Source: Streptomyces flavofungini (lineage in GTDB: Bacteria > Actinomycetota > Actinomycetes > Streptomycetales > Streptomycetaceae). Taken from it: 64,000 bases of DNA. Positions 1 through 11,066 of this stretch are shown piece after piece (position 1 is the first letter of the stretch; every line of letters begins with the position of its first letter). The notes beneath the pieces are model-generated. The model did not search any database and was not told the origin of the DNA. It was given only the letters and a program-made list of their open reading frames with translations. The translations under genes and the position numbers were made by a program. The stretch covers positions 186,001 through 250,000 of the forward strand of contig NZ_BMVR01000010.1 in NCBI RefSeq assembly GCF_014650815.1. The letters are read 5' to 3'.

Positions 1-2798
<2,798 letters not shown>

Positions 2799-2811
2799 GT
2801 GTACGTCTCCG

Positions 2812-4578
2812 TCACTTGCCGGGCACGGCACGCGGGGCGGGGTCGGGCGCCGGCTGGGGTGTGGGCGCCGGGCCGGCGAGGCGCCGGTAGTCGGTCTTGC
2901 CGTTGGAGTTGTGGGGCAGTTCGTCGAGGCAGGTGGCCGTGCGCGGCAGCATGTAGCGCGGCAGGTAGCGCGCGCAGTGCCGCTTCAGCTCGATGAGGCC
3001 GGGCCGCGGCGTCTCGCCGTTGAGGGTGAAGTAGAGGGCGATGCCGCCGTCGGGGTCGCCGGTGTCGGCGACGACGGCGGCGTGCGCGATGCCGGGGTGG
3101 CGCAGCACGGCCGCCTCGATCTCGCCGAGTTCCACGCGGTGGCCCGCGAGCTTCACCATGCGGTCCTTGCGGCCCCGGTACACCAGGGCGGCACTGTCGT
3201 GGTCTACGTCATGGCTCACCAGGTCGCCCGTGGCGTGTCGGCCGCGACGGTGGCCGGCCGCGGCGGGCTCGGACTCGCGGCGCCAGTAGCCGGGGGTGAC
3301 GCAGTCGCCCTCGACGACGAGCTCGCCGCACGCGTCGGGTCCGGTGAGGGCGCGGCCCGCGGCGTCGACGACGGACACCTTGGCGCCGGGCAGGGGCGTG
3401 CCGATGGGGACGGGGTCGTGGCGCGACAGGTCCTCGGGGCGCACCCGGTGGTAGGTGCAGACGTTCGTCTCGGTCGGCCCGTACAGGTTGTAGAGCCCGG
3501 TCTCCGGTGCCAACTGCGCGGCCAGGGCGCGGAGTTGGGGAATCGGGAACACCTCGCCCGCGAACAGGACGTACCGCAGTCCCCGTGCCGTCTCGGGGGT
3601 GAGCGCGCCCGACACCGTGAGCAGCCGGAGCACCGACGGCACGGAGTACCAGACGGTGACGCCGTGCTCGCGGATCCCGGCGGCGAGCGCGCCCACGTCG
3701 CGGGCCTGCCCGTCGGGCACGATCCACAGGCCCGCGCCCACCGACAGGGCCGTGAACAGGTCGAACGTCGACAGGTCGAAGTTGAACGAGGCGTGGTTGG
3801 CGAACACGTCGCCGGGCCCGACGGCCAGCTCCTCGCGCGCCCACCGGATGAAGCACGCCAGGTTCCGGTAGCTGATGCGCACGCCCTTGGGGGTGCCGGT
3901 CGACCCGGAGGTGTACAGGATCGCGGCGAGGTCGTCGCGGTCCAGGGGCGGCAGCAGGACGACGTGGCCCGCGGCGCTCGACGTGAAGGCGGTCCAGTCG
4001 TGGACGGGGACCGGTGGGCCGGGGCGGACGTGTTGCGGCGGGCCCTCGCCCGCACCCCCGTCCGCGTCCTGGCCGTCGTGCTCGTACTCGTCCACGAGCA
4101 CGATCACCCGCACCGAGTCCGGGAGTTGACGCTCCCTCAGCGACTTCAGGCGGCGGCTGTCCGTGACGAGGGCCACCGGCTCGGCGTCCGCGAGGATCGT
4201 CCGCACGCGGGCCACCGGCTGCCCGCCGTCCAGCGGGACGTACGCGCAGCCCGCGTGCAGGGCGCCGAGGATCGCCTCGGCGTAGCGCGGCTGCTTGTCC
4301 GTCCAGATCGCGACCCGGTCGCCGACCTCGGCGCCGAGGCCGAGCAGTCCCGCGGCGACGGCGGCCACATGCCCGGCCAGCTCGCCGTACGTGCGGGCGC
4401 CGGGCCCGACGAAGGCGAGCCGCGCGGTGCGTTCGGCGCTGGGCGGCCACGGCTTGCGGATCAGCGCGACGTCCGAGAGCTCCGACAGCGCCGACAGGTC
4501 CGGGAACTCCGATAACTCCGATAACTCCGATGACTCCGGCAACTCCGACGGCCGGGGCTCTTGGGCCGGGTTCGTCAT
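2812..4578 (-). CDS. redM: RedM-like L-proline adenylating enzyme (stand-alone A domain)
   Basis: This enzyme should activate L-proline as the AMP ester and load it on the RedO carrier protein, the first step of the bipyrrole branch. The 588-residue protein is a complete NRPS-type adenylation domain: ILYTSGSTGTPKG, NFDLSTFDLF, NLYGPTETNV, TGDLVSHD, and NSNGKTDYRRL with the C-terminal catalytic Lys. By hand alignment to PheA the pocket reads D-L-F-Y-L-A-L-V-C, nearly the proline code I recall for RedM and PltF (D-L-L-Y-L-A-L-V-C). The start ATG 4578 lies 5 bp after redN. The first 35 residues are an odd extension of repeated Ser-Glu-Leu triplets, and residues 19 and 22 are TTA codons, suggesting dependence on the bldA tRNA. 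Downstream redL follows after 13 bp, so this is one operon. Confidence 0.92.
   Translation of the reverse strand: MTNPAQEPRPSELPESSELSELSEFPDLSALSELSDVALIRKPWPPSAERTARLAFVGPGARTYGELAGHVAAVAAGLLGLGAEVGDRVAIWTDKQPRYAEAILGALHAGCAYVPLDGGQPVARVRTILADAEPVALVTDSRRLKSLRERQLPDSVRVIVLVDEYEHDGQDADGGAGEGPPQHVRPGPPVPVHDWTAFTSSAAGHVVLLPPLDRDDLAAILYTSGSTGTPKGVRISYRNLACFIRWAREELAVGPGDVFANHASFNFDLSTFDLFTALSVGAGLWIVPDGQARDVGALAAGIREHGVTVWYSVPSVLRLLTVSGALTPETARGLRYVLFAGEVFPIPQLRALAAQLAPETGLYNLYGPTETNVCTYHRVRPEDLSRHDPVPIGTPLPGAKVSVVDAAGRALTGPDACGELVVEGDCVTPGYWRRESEPAAAGHRRGRHATGDLVSHDVDHDSAALVYRGRKDRMVKLAGHRVELGEIEAAVLRHPGIAHAAVVADTGDPDGGIALYFTLNGETPRPGLIELKRHCARYLPRYMLPRTATCLDELPHNSNGKTDYRRLAGPAPTPQPAPDPAPRAVPGK
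4513..4524 (-). promoter_or_regulatory. Two in-frame TTA (bldA-type) codons near the 5' end of redM
   Basis: On the minus strand the codons at 4524-4522 and 4515-4513 are TTA, residues 19 and 22 of RedM. They sit inside a 9-bp codon repeat (Ser-Glu-Leu) in which the other Leu codons are TTG, CTG or CTC. In Streptomyces TTA codons are read only by the developmentally regulated bldA leucyl-tRNA, so they can limit translation early in growth. Confidence 0.85.
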
Positions 4579-4583
4579 CGCGC

Positions 4584-6470
4584 TCACCCGGCCGACGGCA
4601 GGACGCCGGTCTCGCGGGCGGCCTCGACGAAGATGCCCGCGGCGGCCTCCAGGTCCTCCCGGGTGTGCTCGCAGGTGACGCTGACCCGCAGCCGCGCGTC
4701 GCCGAGCGGAACGCCCGGGAACACCACCGTCTGACAGAACAGACCGCGGGCCCGCACGGCCCGGCCCAGCTCCATGGCCCGGCGCTCGTCGCCGATGACG
4801 AGCGGAAGGATGGCGCTCTCGGTGTTCTCCAGGTCGAAGCCCGCGTCGGCGAGCTGGCGGTGCAGGAAGCGGATGTTGGACCAGAGCCGGGTGATCCGCT
4901 CCGGCTCCGCCTCGATGACGTCGAGGGAGGCGATGAGCCCGGCGGCGACCCCGGCGGGGATGTTGGCGGCGAAGACGTAGGAGTTGGCGTAGAAGCGCAG
5001 GTACTCGACGACGTCCTCGTCGCCGACGACGAAACCGCCCATGCCCGCCAGGGACTTGCTCATGGTGCCGAGCTCCAGGTCGACCTCGCCCTTGAGACCG
5101 AAGTGCTCGGCGGTGCCCGAGCCGCGCGCGCCGAGTACCCCCGTCGCGTGCGCGTCGTCGATCATGACGCGGGCGCCGTACTCCTTGCCGAGCCGGACGA
5201 TCTCGGGCAGGTCGCAGATGTCGCCGTGCATGCTGAACACGCCGTCCGCGACGATGAGTTTGCCCGCCGAGCGGTCGTCGCAGCGCTTGAGGATGCGCTC
5301 CAGGTCCGCCATGTCGTTGTGCTGGTAGATCTTGCGGACCGCGCCGGAGAGCCGGGCGCCGTCGCCGATGCTCATATGGTTGAGCTTGTCGACGATCAGC
5401 GTGTCGTAGCTCTTGACCAGCGCGGAGATGGTGCCGAGGTTGGCCGCGTACCCGCCCGGATAGACGATGCACGCCGGGCGTCCTTTGAACGCGGCGAGGC
5501 GCCGCTCCAACTCCTTGTGCAGCATGTTCGTGCCGCCGATGAAGCGCGACCCGGTGTGCGTGGCGCCGTAGGCGCGGGTGGCCTCGCAGACCGCCTCGAT
5601 GACCTTGGGGTGGTTGGCGACGCCCAGGTAGTTGTTGGAGGCGAACATCAGGAACTCACGCTTGCGGCCCGTGAGTTCGTCGAGGATGAGGGCGCGGCTG
5701 CCGCAGCGGGAGTGCAGCGGCATCCCGTACCAGTACAGGTGGTCGGCCTCGCGCCCGCGCAGATAGCCGCGGAAGCTGCGGGTCTTGGCGAAGAGGTCGG
5801 CGTCCCGGCCCTCCACGAAGTCCTTCATGGAGCGGCTGTCCCAGGCGGCGGGGTCCGGGGCGCCGGTGCCGGTGGCGTCGCTTCCGCGGTCGCCGGTGCC
5901 TAGGTACGCCCGCAGCCCGGCGATCAGGTCGCGCAGGGACGGCGCGGTCAGGGTGCCCGCGAGGTCGTCGGGCAGGCCGAGGTCGCGGGCGCAGTCGGCG
6001 ACGATCGACACGAGGACCACCGAGTCGATGCCCAGCTCGCCCTCGAAGTCGGCGTCGAGGGGCAGTTGTTCGCGCCGGTACTGGGTGTGGTGCATGGCGG
6101 CGCGGAGGACGGCTTCGAGGACGGGGTCCGCGGCGGCGGGGGCGCCGGACGGGGGCGCGGGGGAGAGTGCCGCTTCGGGGCCGGGGGCGGAGCCGTTCGT
6201 CCGCCCCGCGGCCGCGAGCGCCTCCTCGACCGCGACGGCGAGGTCGTGGATGGTGTACAGCCCGTCGGGCAGCGGCGAGGCGAGCGCGAAGCGCTCCGTG
6301 ACCAGGGCGAGGATCGACTCGTGGATGACGGAGTCGATGCCGAGGTCGGCCTCGAAGTGACTCTCCGGCAGCAGGTACGACTCGTCGTACAGCGTCCGGG
6401 ACGCGACGATGTCCACGATCTCGCGCCGTAGGGCGGCGCCCTCGTGGCCTTGCGCGGTGGCATCGGTCAT
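4584..6470 (-). CDS. redN: RedN-like ACP-ACP-alpha-oxoamine synthase
   Basis: RedN (PigH in Serratia) carries the malonyl extender on its ACPs and uses its PLP domain to condense the RedX product with serine, giving the bipyrrole-methanol. The 628-residue protein has two N-terminal ACPs (DLGIDSV, Ser47; ELGIDSV, Ser150) and an AONS/serine-palmitoyltransferase-like domain from about residue 210. Visible motifs are ASNNYLG, the DDAHATGVLG aspartate motif and GTMSKSLAGMGG with PLP Lys472. This tandem-ACP plus AONS layout is diagnostic for the family. The start ATG 6470 overlaps the redO stop by 4 bp (ATGA), so the two are translationally coupled; redM follows 5 bp downstream. Confidence 0.94.
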   Translation of the reverse strand: MTDATAQGHEGAALRREIVDIVASRTLYDESYLLPESHFEADLGIDSVIHESILALVTERFALASPLPDGLYTIHDLAVAVEEALAAAGRTNGSAPGPEAALSPAPPSGAPAAADPVLEAVLRAAMHHTQYRREQLPLDADFEGELGIDSVVLVSIVADCARDLGLPDDLAGTLTAPSLRDLIAGLRAYLGTGDRGSDATGTGAPDPAAWDSRSMKDFVEGRDADLFAKTRSFRGYLRGREADHLYWYGMPLHSRCGSRALILDELTGRKREFLMFASNNYLGVANHPKVIEAVCEATRAYGATHTGSRFIGGTNMLHKELERRLAAFKGRPACIVYPGGYAANLGTISALVKSYDTLIVDKLNHMSIGDGARLSGAVRKIYQHNDMADLERILKRCDDRSAGKLIVADGVFSMHGDICDLPEIVRLGKEYGARVMIDDAHATGVLGARGSGTAEHFGLKGEVDLELGTMSKSLAGMGGFVVGDEDVVEYLRFYANSYVFAANIPAGVAAGLIASLDVIEAEPERITRLWSNIRFLHRQLADAGFDLENTESAILPLVIGDERRAMELGRAVRARGLFCQTVVFPGVPLGDARLRVSVTCEHTREDLEAAAGIFVEAARETGVLPSAG

Positions 6471-6727
6471 CGCACGCTCTCCCCCTGGGACCGCAGCCGT
6501 TCGACGAGTGCGGCGATCGTGTCGACGGACTGGAAGTTCGCCGGGGAGATCTCCCGCAGCGGAACGGTGATGCGGAAGTCGCTCTGCAGGTAGTGCACGA
6601 GGTCGAAGATCCCGGCCGAGTCGATGATGTTCAGCTCGGCTATGGGGAGTTGGGCGTCGAGTCCGTCGGCGTCGCCGTCGAGCCAGACGTCGGCGATGTA
6701 GTTGATGATCGACTGCTCGGTGGTCAT
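6467..6727 (-). CDS. redO: RedO-like peptidyl carrier protein for proline
   Basis: This 86-residue stand-alone carrier protein should accept proline from RedM and hold it while RedW oxidises it to the pyrrole. The phosphopantetheine site is NIIDSAGIFDL (Ser37), unlike the DMDSL site of the two fatty-acid ACPs nearby, which fits a PCP for a different partner set. It lies 9 bp downstream of the redQ-like ACP and overlaps redN by 4 bp. Confidence 0.9.
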   Translation of the reverse strand: MTTEQSIINYIADVWLDGDADGLDAQLPIAELNIIDSAGIFDLVHYLQSDFRITVPLREISPANFQSVDTIAALVERLRSQGESVR

Positions 6728-6736
6728 GGCCGCGCC

Positions 6737-7018
6737 CTAGGATCGCTCTGCGGTGGCCGACGCCGCGGCGGCGCTCGGGCTCGACGCGGGCAGCCGGTCC
6801 TCGATGAGTCCCGCCACCGCCGCGACCGTGTCGCCCGGGGTCGCCGCGTCCTCGCCGATGGCGACCTTGAACTCGGACTGGATGACGAGGAGCAGCTCGA
6901 CGAGGAACAGCGAGTCCATGTCGAGCTCTTCGAACTTGGTGTCGGGGCCGATCTCCGAGCGGTCCACCTCGAACCGGTCGACCAGCAGCTCGACCAGCCT
7001 GTCGTACGTCTCGCTCAT
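6737..7018 (-). CDS. redQ: Acyl carrier protein, RedQ-like
   Basis: A 93-residue type II ACP with attachment site ELDMDSLFLVELLLV (Ser36). It should carry the growing fatty acyl chain made by RedP and RedR for RedL. The start ATG 7018 has a GAGGAG Shine-Dalgarno sequence that begins at the redP stop, so it is coupled to redP. A close paralogue lies at 8403-8813 on the other strand. In the S. coelicolor order as I recall it, redQ lies between redR and redP, which is the position of the paralogue, so which copy deserves the name redQ is uncertain. Confidence 0.85.
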   Translation of the reverse strand: MSETYDRLVELLVDRFEVDRSEIGPDTKFEELDMDSLFLVELLLVIQSEFKVAIGEDAATPGDTVAAVAGLIEDRLPASSPSAAAASATAERS

Positions 7019-7028
7019 GCGGTTCTCC

Positions 7029-8060
7029 TCAGATGTGGTCAAGGCGGGGCCAGGTCAGCACCGTCGACCCCCAGGTGAGGCCCCCGCCGAAGGCGGTGAG
7101 CAGCACCCGGTCGCCGGCTCGCAGGACGCCGTCGGCATGGGCCTGGTCCAGGGCGAGGGGGATGGACGCGGCGGCCGTGTTGCCCACGTCGGCGATGTTG
7201 CTGAAGCAGCGTGGGCGAGGGACGCCCACCTCGTCGGCCACGTGGTTGGTGATGCGCAGGTTGGCCTGGTGGCCGACCAGGTGGTCGACGTCCGCCGGAG
7301 TCCACCCGGCGCGGTCGAGAACGGCCCGCGCGGAGGCGGACATGCGCTGCACGGCGTGCCGGAAGACCTCCTTGCCGTCCATCGTGAAATAGCGCTCGGC
7401 GGGCGTCGGGGAGCGGCCCGAGAGGCGCTGGCGGGAGCCGCCCGCGGGCACCGTGATCAGGTCCTCACGGCCGCCGTCGCTGCCCAGGTCGAACGGGCCG
7501 AGCGCGCCCGGCTCCGCGGGTTCGCCCGCGCGCAGGACCACCGCTCCCGCGCCGTCGCCGAAGATCACCGAGGTGGCGCGGTCGTCCGGGTCGAGCAGCG
7601 TGGAGAACGTCTCCGCGCCGATCACCAGGACCCGGTCGGCGGCGCCGGTGGCGATGAGACCGGCCGCCGTGGCGAGGGCGTACACGAAACCCGTGCAGAC
7701 CGCCGAGACGTCGAAGGCGGCGGTGCCGGTCAGGCCCAGGCGCGCCGCGACGACGGGCGCGGTCGCCGGGCACGGCCGGTCCGGGGTGGTGGTGGCCAGC
7801 AGCACGGCGTCGACGACGGGTGTGCCGGACGACTTCAGGGCCTTGGCGCCCGCCCCGACCGCCAGATCGGAGGTGGCGGTGCCGGGCGCGGCGAAGTACC
7901 GCTGCCGGATCCCGGTCCGGGAGCGGATCCACGCGTCGGAGCTGTCCAGGCGCACGGACAGCTCGTCGTTGCTGACGGCGGTCGGCGGCAGACAGCCCCC
8001 GACCCCGGTGAGCACCGCGGCACGGTCGGGTGACGGTCGGCTCGGTGGGGGTGCGGTCAC
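7029..8060 (-). CDS. redP: RedP-like beta-ketoacyl-ACP synthase III (FabH type)
   Basis: RedP starts the dedicated fatty-acid synthesis by condensing an acyl-CoA starter with malonyl-ACP. The 343-residue protein has the FabH triad: Cys in SAVCTGFVYAL, His in LVGHQANLRI and Asn in VGNTAAASIPLAL. The N-terminal AVLTGVGGCLPP and SRTGIRQRYF also fit. GTG 8060 was chosen because GAGGAG lies 5 nt upstream and the homology begins right after; the frame is open upstream but with low-complexity sequence. It leads the minus-strand unit redP-redQ-redO-redN-redM-redL. Its upstream region shares a heptamer-array promoter with the divergent ACP gene. Confidence 0.93.
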   Translation of the reverse strand: MTAPPPSRPSPDRAAVLTGVGGCLPPTAVSNDELSVRLDSSDAWIRSRTGIRQRYFAAPGTATSDLAVGAGAKALKSSGTPVVDAVLLATTTPDRPCPATAPVVAARLGLTGTAAFDVSAVCTGFVYALATAAGLIATGAADRVLVIGAETFSTLLDPDDRATSVIFGDGAGAVVLRAGEPAEPGALGPFDLGSDGGREDLITVPAGGSRQRLSGRSPTPAERYFTMDGKEVFRHAVQRMSASARAVLDRAGWTPADVDHLVGHQANLRITNHVADEVGVPRPRCFSNIADVGNTAAASIPLALDQAHADGVLRAGDRVLLTAFGGGLTWGSTVLTWPRLDHI

Positions 8061-8402
8061 GCGTGCTCCTCGGTCTCCCGGACGGCAGGACGTGGGTGCG
8101 GGGCGGTGCGGCGGCGCGTGGTGCGGCTCGGATCGGGTGGGATCTGCGGCGGTGCTGCGTTCGCGCTGTGCGGCTTTCGCGCTGTTCGGCGGTGCGGTTA
8201 TCGAGTCTCGCCGGGCGGGCTGACGGGAAGCGGCCACGCGTGCTGACGGCTCGCTGACCGCCCGCTGATCGCGCCCGGTGGCGTCACGCCGGACGGCCCG
8301 ACGGCCCCTCGGGTCAGCCATCGGTCAGCGTCCGGCGCGGCGGGCGGTCAGGCGCGGCCCGCAGACTCGACCCCAGGCGACCGGAGAGGTGGGGCGCATT
8401 CG
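8061..8402. promoter_or_regulatory. Divergent promoter region with two mirror-image SARP-like heptamer arrays
   Basis: This 342-bp gap separates redP (minus) from the second ACP gene (plus). Plus-strand heptamers GGCTGAC (8218), TGCTGAC (8241), CGCTGAC (8252) and CGCTGAT (8263) are spaced 23, 11 and 11 bp. The complementary motif occurs as GTCAGCC (8313), GTCAGCG (8324) and GTCAGGC (8347), spaced 11 and 23 bp. Seven-base direct repeats with 4-bp gaps are the known layout of SARP operators. The two arrays mirror each other, each in the same orientation relative to its gene. The same TGCTGAC motif recurs upstream of redX. A 10-bp repeat TTCGCGCTGT also occurs at 8160 and 8176. Confidence 0.7.
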
Positions 8403-8813
8403 ATGAGCGCGATGTACGGCAGGTTGGTCGGACTGCTGGTCGACCGTTTCGACGTGGACCCGGCGGAGATCGCTCCCGACACCACGTTCGCGGACCTCGA
8501 CATGGACTCACTGATCCTGGTCGAGGTGTTCCTCGTCGTCCACGCCGAACTGGGCGTGTCCGTCGGCGAGGACGCGGCGAGGCCCGGGGACACGATCGGG
8601 ACGACGGCGGCGGTGCTGGAGCGGAAGGCGGGGGTGCCGGGTGCGGTGGCGCCCGTACGAGGGCCGGCTCCGGTACGTGGGCTAGATCCCGTACGCGGGC
8701 CAGCTCCGGTACGCGGGCCAGCTCCCGTACGAGAGCGCACTCAGGGACGACCACCGGGCCGGGCACCCGCCTCGCAGCCCGCCGCCACCCCCACCTCCAC
8801 CCCCGCCTCATGA
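8403..8813 (+). CDS. Second acyl carrier protein with a repetitive Pro-Val-Arg tail
   Basis: Residues 1 to about 80 form a type II ACP with DLDMDSLILVEVF (Ser36), clearly paralogous to the ACP at 6737-7018; both share LLVDRF, APDT/GPDT and VGEDAA/IGEDAA-type segments. Residues about 84-136 are a low-complexity tail, including four and a half PVRGPA-like hexapeptides and an Ala/Pro/Thr-rich end, which ACPs normally lack. It lies in the slot that redQ holds in S. coelicolor (from memory) but runs divergently from redP. The stop overlaps the redR start by 4 bp, so it is probably cotranslated with redR. No ideal Shine-Dalgarno is seen close to the ATG; ATG 8412 is an alternative start. Confidence 0.85.
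   Translation: MSAMYGRLVGLLVDRFDVDPAEIAPDTTFADLDMDSLILVEVFLVVHAELGVSVGEDAARPGDTIGTTAAVLERKAGVPGAVAPVRGPAPVRGLDPVRGPAPVRGPAPVRERTQGRPPGRAPASQPAATPTSTPAS
8652..8735 (+). repeat. 18-bp coding tandem repeat in the ACP tail (PVRGPA units)
   Basis: Four full 18-bp units and a partial fifth (8652, 8670, 8688, 8706, 8724) encode PVRGPA, PVRGLD, PVRGPA, PVRGPA and PVRE. The units are in frame and differ by only a few bases, pointing to recent slippage or expansion. Confidence 0.85.
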
Positions 8814-10054
8814 CCCGCCCCGCACCCGCCTCCGCCCCCGACGACATCGCCGTCACCGGCCTCGGCCTCGTCACCGCCGCGGGCATCGGCGTGGCCGACA
8901 CCTGGGCCGGGGTGTGCCGGGGGCAGTCCGCGGCGGCCACCGATCCGGGCCTGGCCGGGCTGCCGGTGGACATCTCCTGCACGGTTCCCGGCTTCAGCGC
9001 ACGCCAACACGTCGGCAGGCGCAGCGCGTTGACGCAGGACCGGTTCAGTCAGCTGTCCGTCGCCGCCGCGCGTGAGGCCGTCGCGGACAGCGGGCTCGAC
9101 CCGGGGACGTGGGACGGCGCCCGTGTCGGCGTCGTCGTGGGCTGCGGCCTCGGCGGCGTCGCGACCTGGGAGGCCCAGCATCGCCGCCTGCTCGAGGAGG
9201 GTCCGCAGGCGGTGTCGGCGCTGCTCGTCCCCATGCTCGTACCGAACATGGTCGCCGGGCACCTCGCCATGGACCTGCGCGCGACCGGGCCGAACCTGGT
9301 GACCGCGACGGCCTGCGCGTCCGGCGCGACGGCCATCGGCACGGCGCTGCACCTGCTGCGCGACGGCAGTTGCGACGTGGTGGTCGCGGGCGGCGGCGAG
9401 GCCGGGGTGACGCCGCTGATGGTCACCGGCTTCGCGCAGATGGGCGCGCTGTCGCGGCGGCTCGACGAACCTACCGCCGCCTCCCGGCCGTTCGACCGGG
9501 ACCGGGACGGGTTCGTCATCGGCGAGGGCAGCGGCATGCTCGTCCTGGAGCGAGCGGCGGACGCCCGGGCGCGCGGCGCCACCGTCCGGGCCCGCCTCGC
9601 CGGATACGGCGCGTCGGCCGACGCGCACCACATGACGGCGCCCGACCCGCGGGGCACCGGTGTGCTCCTGGCGCTGCGCACGGCGCTCGCGCGGGCGGGC
9701 GTCATGCCGGACGAGGTCGACCACGTCAACGCGCACGGCACGTCGACGCCCCTGAACGACGCGGCCGAGGCGGCGGTCCTGCGCAAGTTCCTCGGCGCGG
9801 GCGCCGCGGTCACCGCCACCAAGGGGGTGCTCGGCCACACCCTGGGCGCGGCCGGCGCGATCGAGGCCGCGCTGACCGTCCTTGCCGTCCAGCACGGCAC
9901 GGTGCCGCCGACCGCCAACCTCCACCACCAGGACGCCGACATCGAGCTGGACGTCGTCTCCGGCGCTCCGCGCGCGCGGAAGCTGGACGTCGCCGTCAGC
10001 AACTCCTTCGGCTTCGGCGGCCAGAACGCCGTCCTGGTGGTGACGGCGCCGTGA
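8810..10054 (+). CDS. redR: RedR-like beta-ketoacyl-ACP synthase II (FabF type)
   Basis: RedR should elongate the acyl-ACP primed by RedP to the fatty chain that RedL activates. The 414-residue protein has a full KS triad: Cys in TACASGATAIG, His in VNAHGTSTPLND and His in GVLGHTLGAAGA, plus the C-terminal SNSFGFGGQNAVL. The N-terminus DIAVTGLGLVTAAG is typical for FabF. Its ATG overlaps the stop of the preceding ACP gene (ATGA), so carrier and synthase are coupled. The kinase-like gene follows after 117 bp. Confidence 0.93.
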   Translation: MTRPAPASAPDDIAVTGLGLVTAAGIGVADTWAGVCRGQSAAATDPGLAGLPVDISCTVPGFSARQHVGRRSALTQDRFSQLSVAAAREAVADSGLDPGTWDGARVGVVVGCGLGGVATWEAQHRRLLEEGPQAVSALLVPMLVPNMVAGHLAMDLRATGPNLVTATACASGATAIGTALHLLRDGSCDVVVAGGGEAGVTPLMVTGFAQMGALSRRLDEPTAASRPFDRDRDGFVIGEGSGMLVLERAADARARGATVRARLAGYGASADAHHMTAPDPRGTGVLLALRTALARAGVMPDEVDHVNAHGTSTPLNDAAEAAVLRKFLGAGAAVTATKGVLGHTLGAAGAIEAALTVLAVQHGTVPPTANLHHQDADIELDVVSGAPRARKLDVAVSNSFGFGGQNAVLVVTAP

Positions 10055-10171
10055 GCCGGGGCGCACGTGCCGCACCCGACGACCGCGTCGTACCCCTGCT
10101 CCCGCACCCCGCTCCCGCCGCCGCCCCCTCAGTGCCCCGGACCCGAGCCCGCCGAGAATGAGTAGGCACCC

Positions 10172-11062
10172 ATGACCCTCACGGTCCCGCACACCGCGCT
10201 CGCGCGCCTGGAGGAACAGGTCCAGGACGCGCTGCGCCGAGCCGACGACAGCGCCCTCGACGTGCTGGGCTACGGCGAGATCACCCTCGTGCTCCGGCTG
10301 CGCGCCGACGGTGACTCCTTCGCCTGCAAACGGCTGCCCGTCTTCCCCGACCGGGACCGCTTCGAGCGCTACCGCGACTCGCTCGACGTGTATCTGCGCC
10401 GCCTCGCCGAGCGCGGCCTGACCGTCGCGCCCACCGAGGTCTGGCACACGACCGGGCCCCGCGGGCGGATCACGGCGTACTGCGTGCAGCGCGAACTCCC
10501 GCCGGAGCGGCTCTGCTCCCGGCTCCTGCACACCGAGGGCGAGGCGTGGGCGAAGAGCTTCTTCGCCCGCTTCCTCGACCGCGTCGACGCCGCCGTGCAC
10601 CCGACGCTCGGCCTGGACGCGCAGGCCTCCAACTGGATCGACGTGGACGGCGAGTTGACGTATCTCGACGTCAGTACGCCCTTGATGCGCGACGAGCGGC
10701 GCCGCGAACTCCTCGACGTGCGGCTCTTCTTCACCTCGCTGCCGTGGCTCCTGCGCGACGCCGTCCGCGTCACCATGGCCACATCCATCTTCGACAAGTT
10801 CTACGAGACGCGCGGCGTGCTCCTGGACTTCCTCGGCAACCTCCACAAGGAACACCTCGACACGCTGATCCCCGTGTTCCTGGAGCAGGCCAACGCCCGC
10901 CTCGCCGAGCCCATCACGGCCGCCGACGTCGCCTCGTACTACCGCGGCGACGCGCGCATGTGGGAGCTGATCCAGCGCCTGCGCGCCGCCGACCGCCGGT
11001 GGCAGCGCACGGTCCGCCGCAAGCCCTACCCCTTCCTCCTGCCGCCGCCCGTGGACCGCTGA
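10172..11062 (+). CDS. Kinase-fold-like protein of unknown function in the red cluster
   Basis: I do not recognise a characterised function. The 296-residue protein shows hints of an aminoglycoside-phosphotransferase/kinase-like fold. A small glycine-containing loop followed by a Lys strand (GYGEITLVL, DSFACKRLP) comes near residue 30. GLDAQASNWI resembles a catalytic loop with Asp-x4-Asn but no preceding His. LTYLDVSTP resembles the metal-binding Asp segment. It sits between redR and redU, where S. coelicolor has small uncharacterised genes (redS/redT, from memory); the stop is 4 bp before redU. A role specific to the pathway, or a pseudokinase scaffold, is inference. It is a confident gene but an unassigned one. 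Confidence 0.75.
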   Translation: MTLTVPHTALARLEEQVQDALRRADDSALDVLGYGEITLVLRLRADGDSFACKRLPVFPDRDRFERYRDSLDVYLRRLAERGLTVAPTEVWHTTGPRGRITAYCVQRELPPERLCSRLLHTEGEAWAKSFFARFLDRVDAAVHPTLGLDAQASNWIDVDGELTYLDVSTPLMRDERRRELLDVRLFFTSLPWLLRDAVRVTMATSIFDKFYETRGVLLDFLGNLHKEHLDTLIPVFLEQANARLAEPITAADVASYYRGDARMWELIQRLRAADRRWQRTVRRKPYPFLLPPPVDR

Positions 11063-11066
11063 CCCG

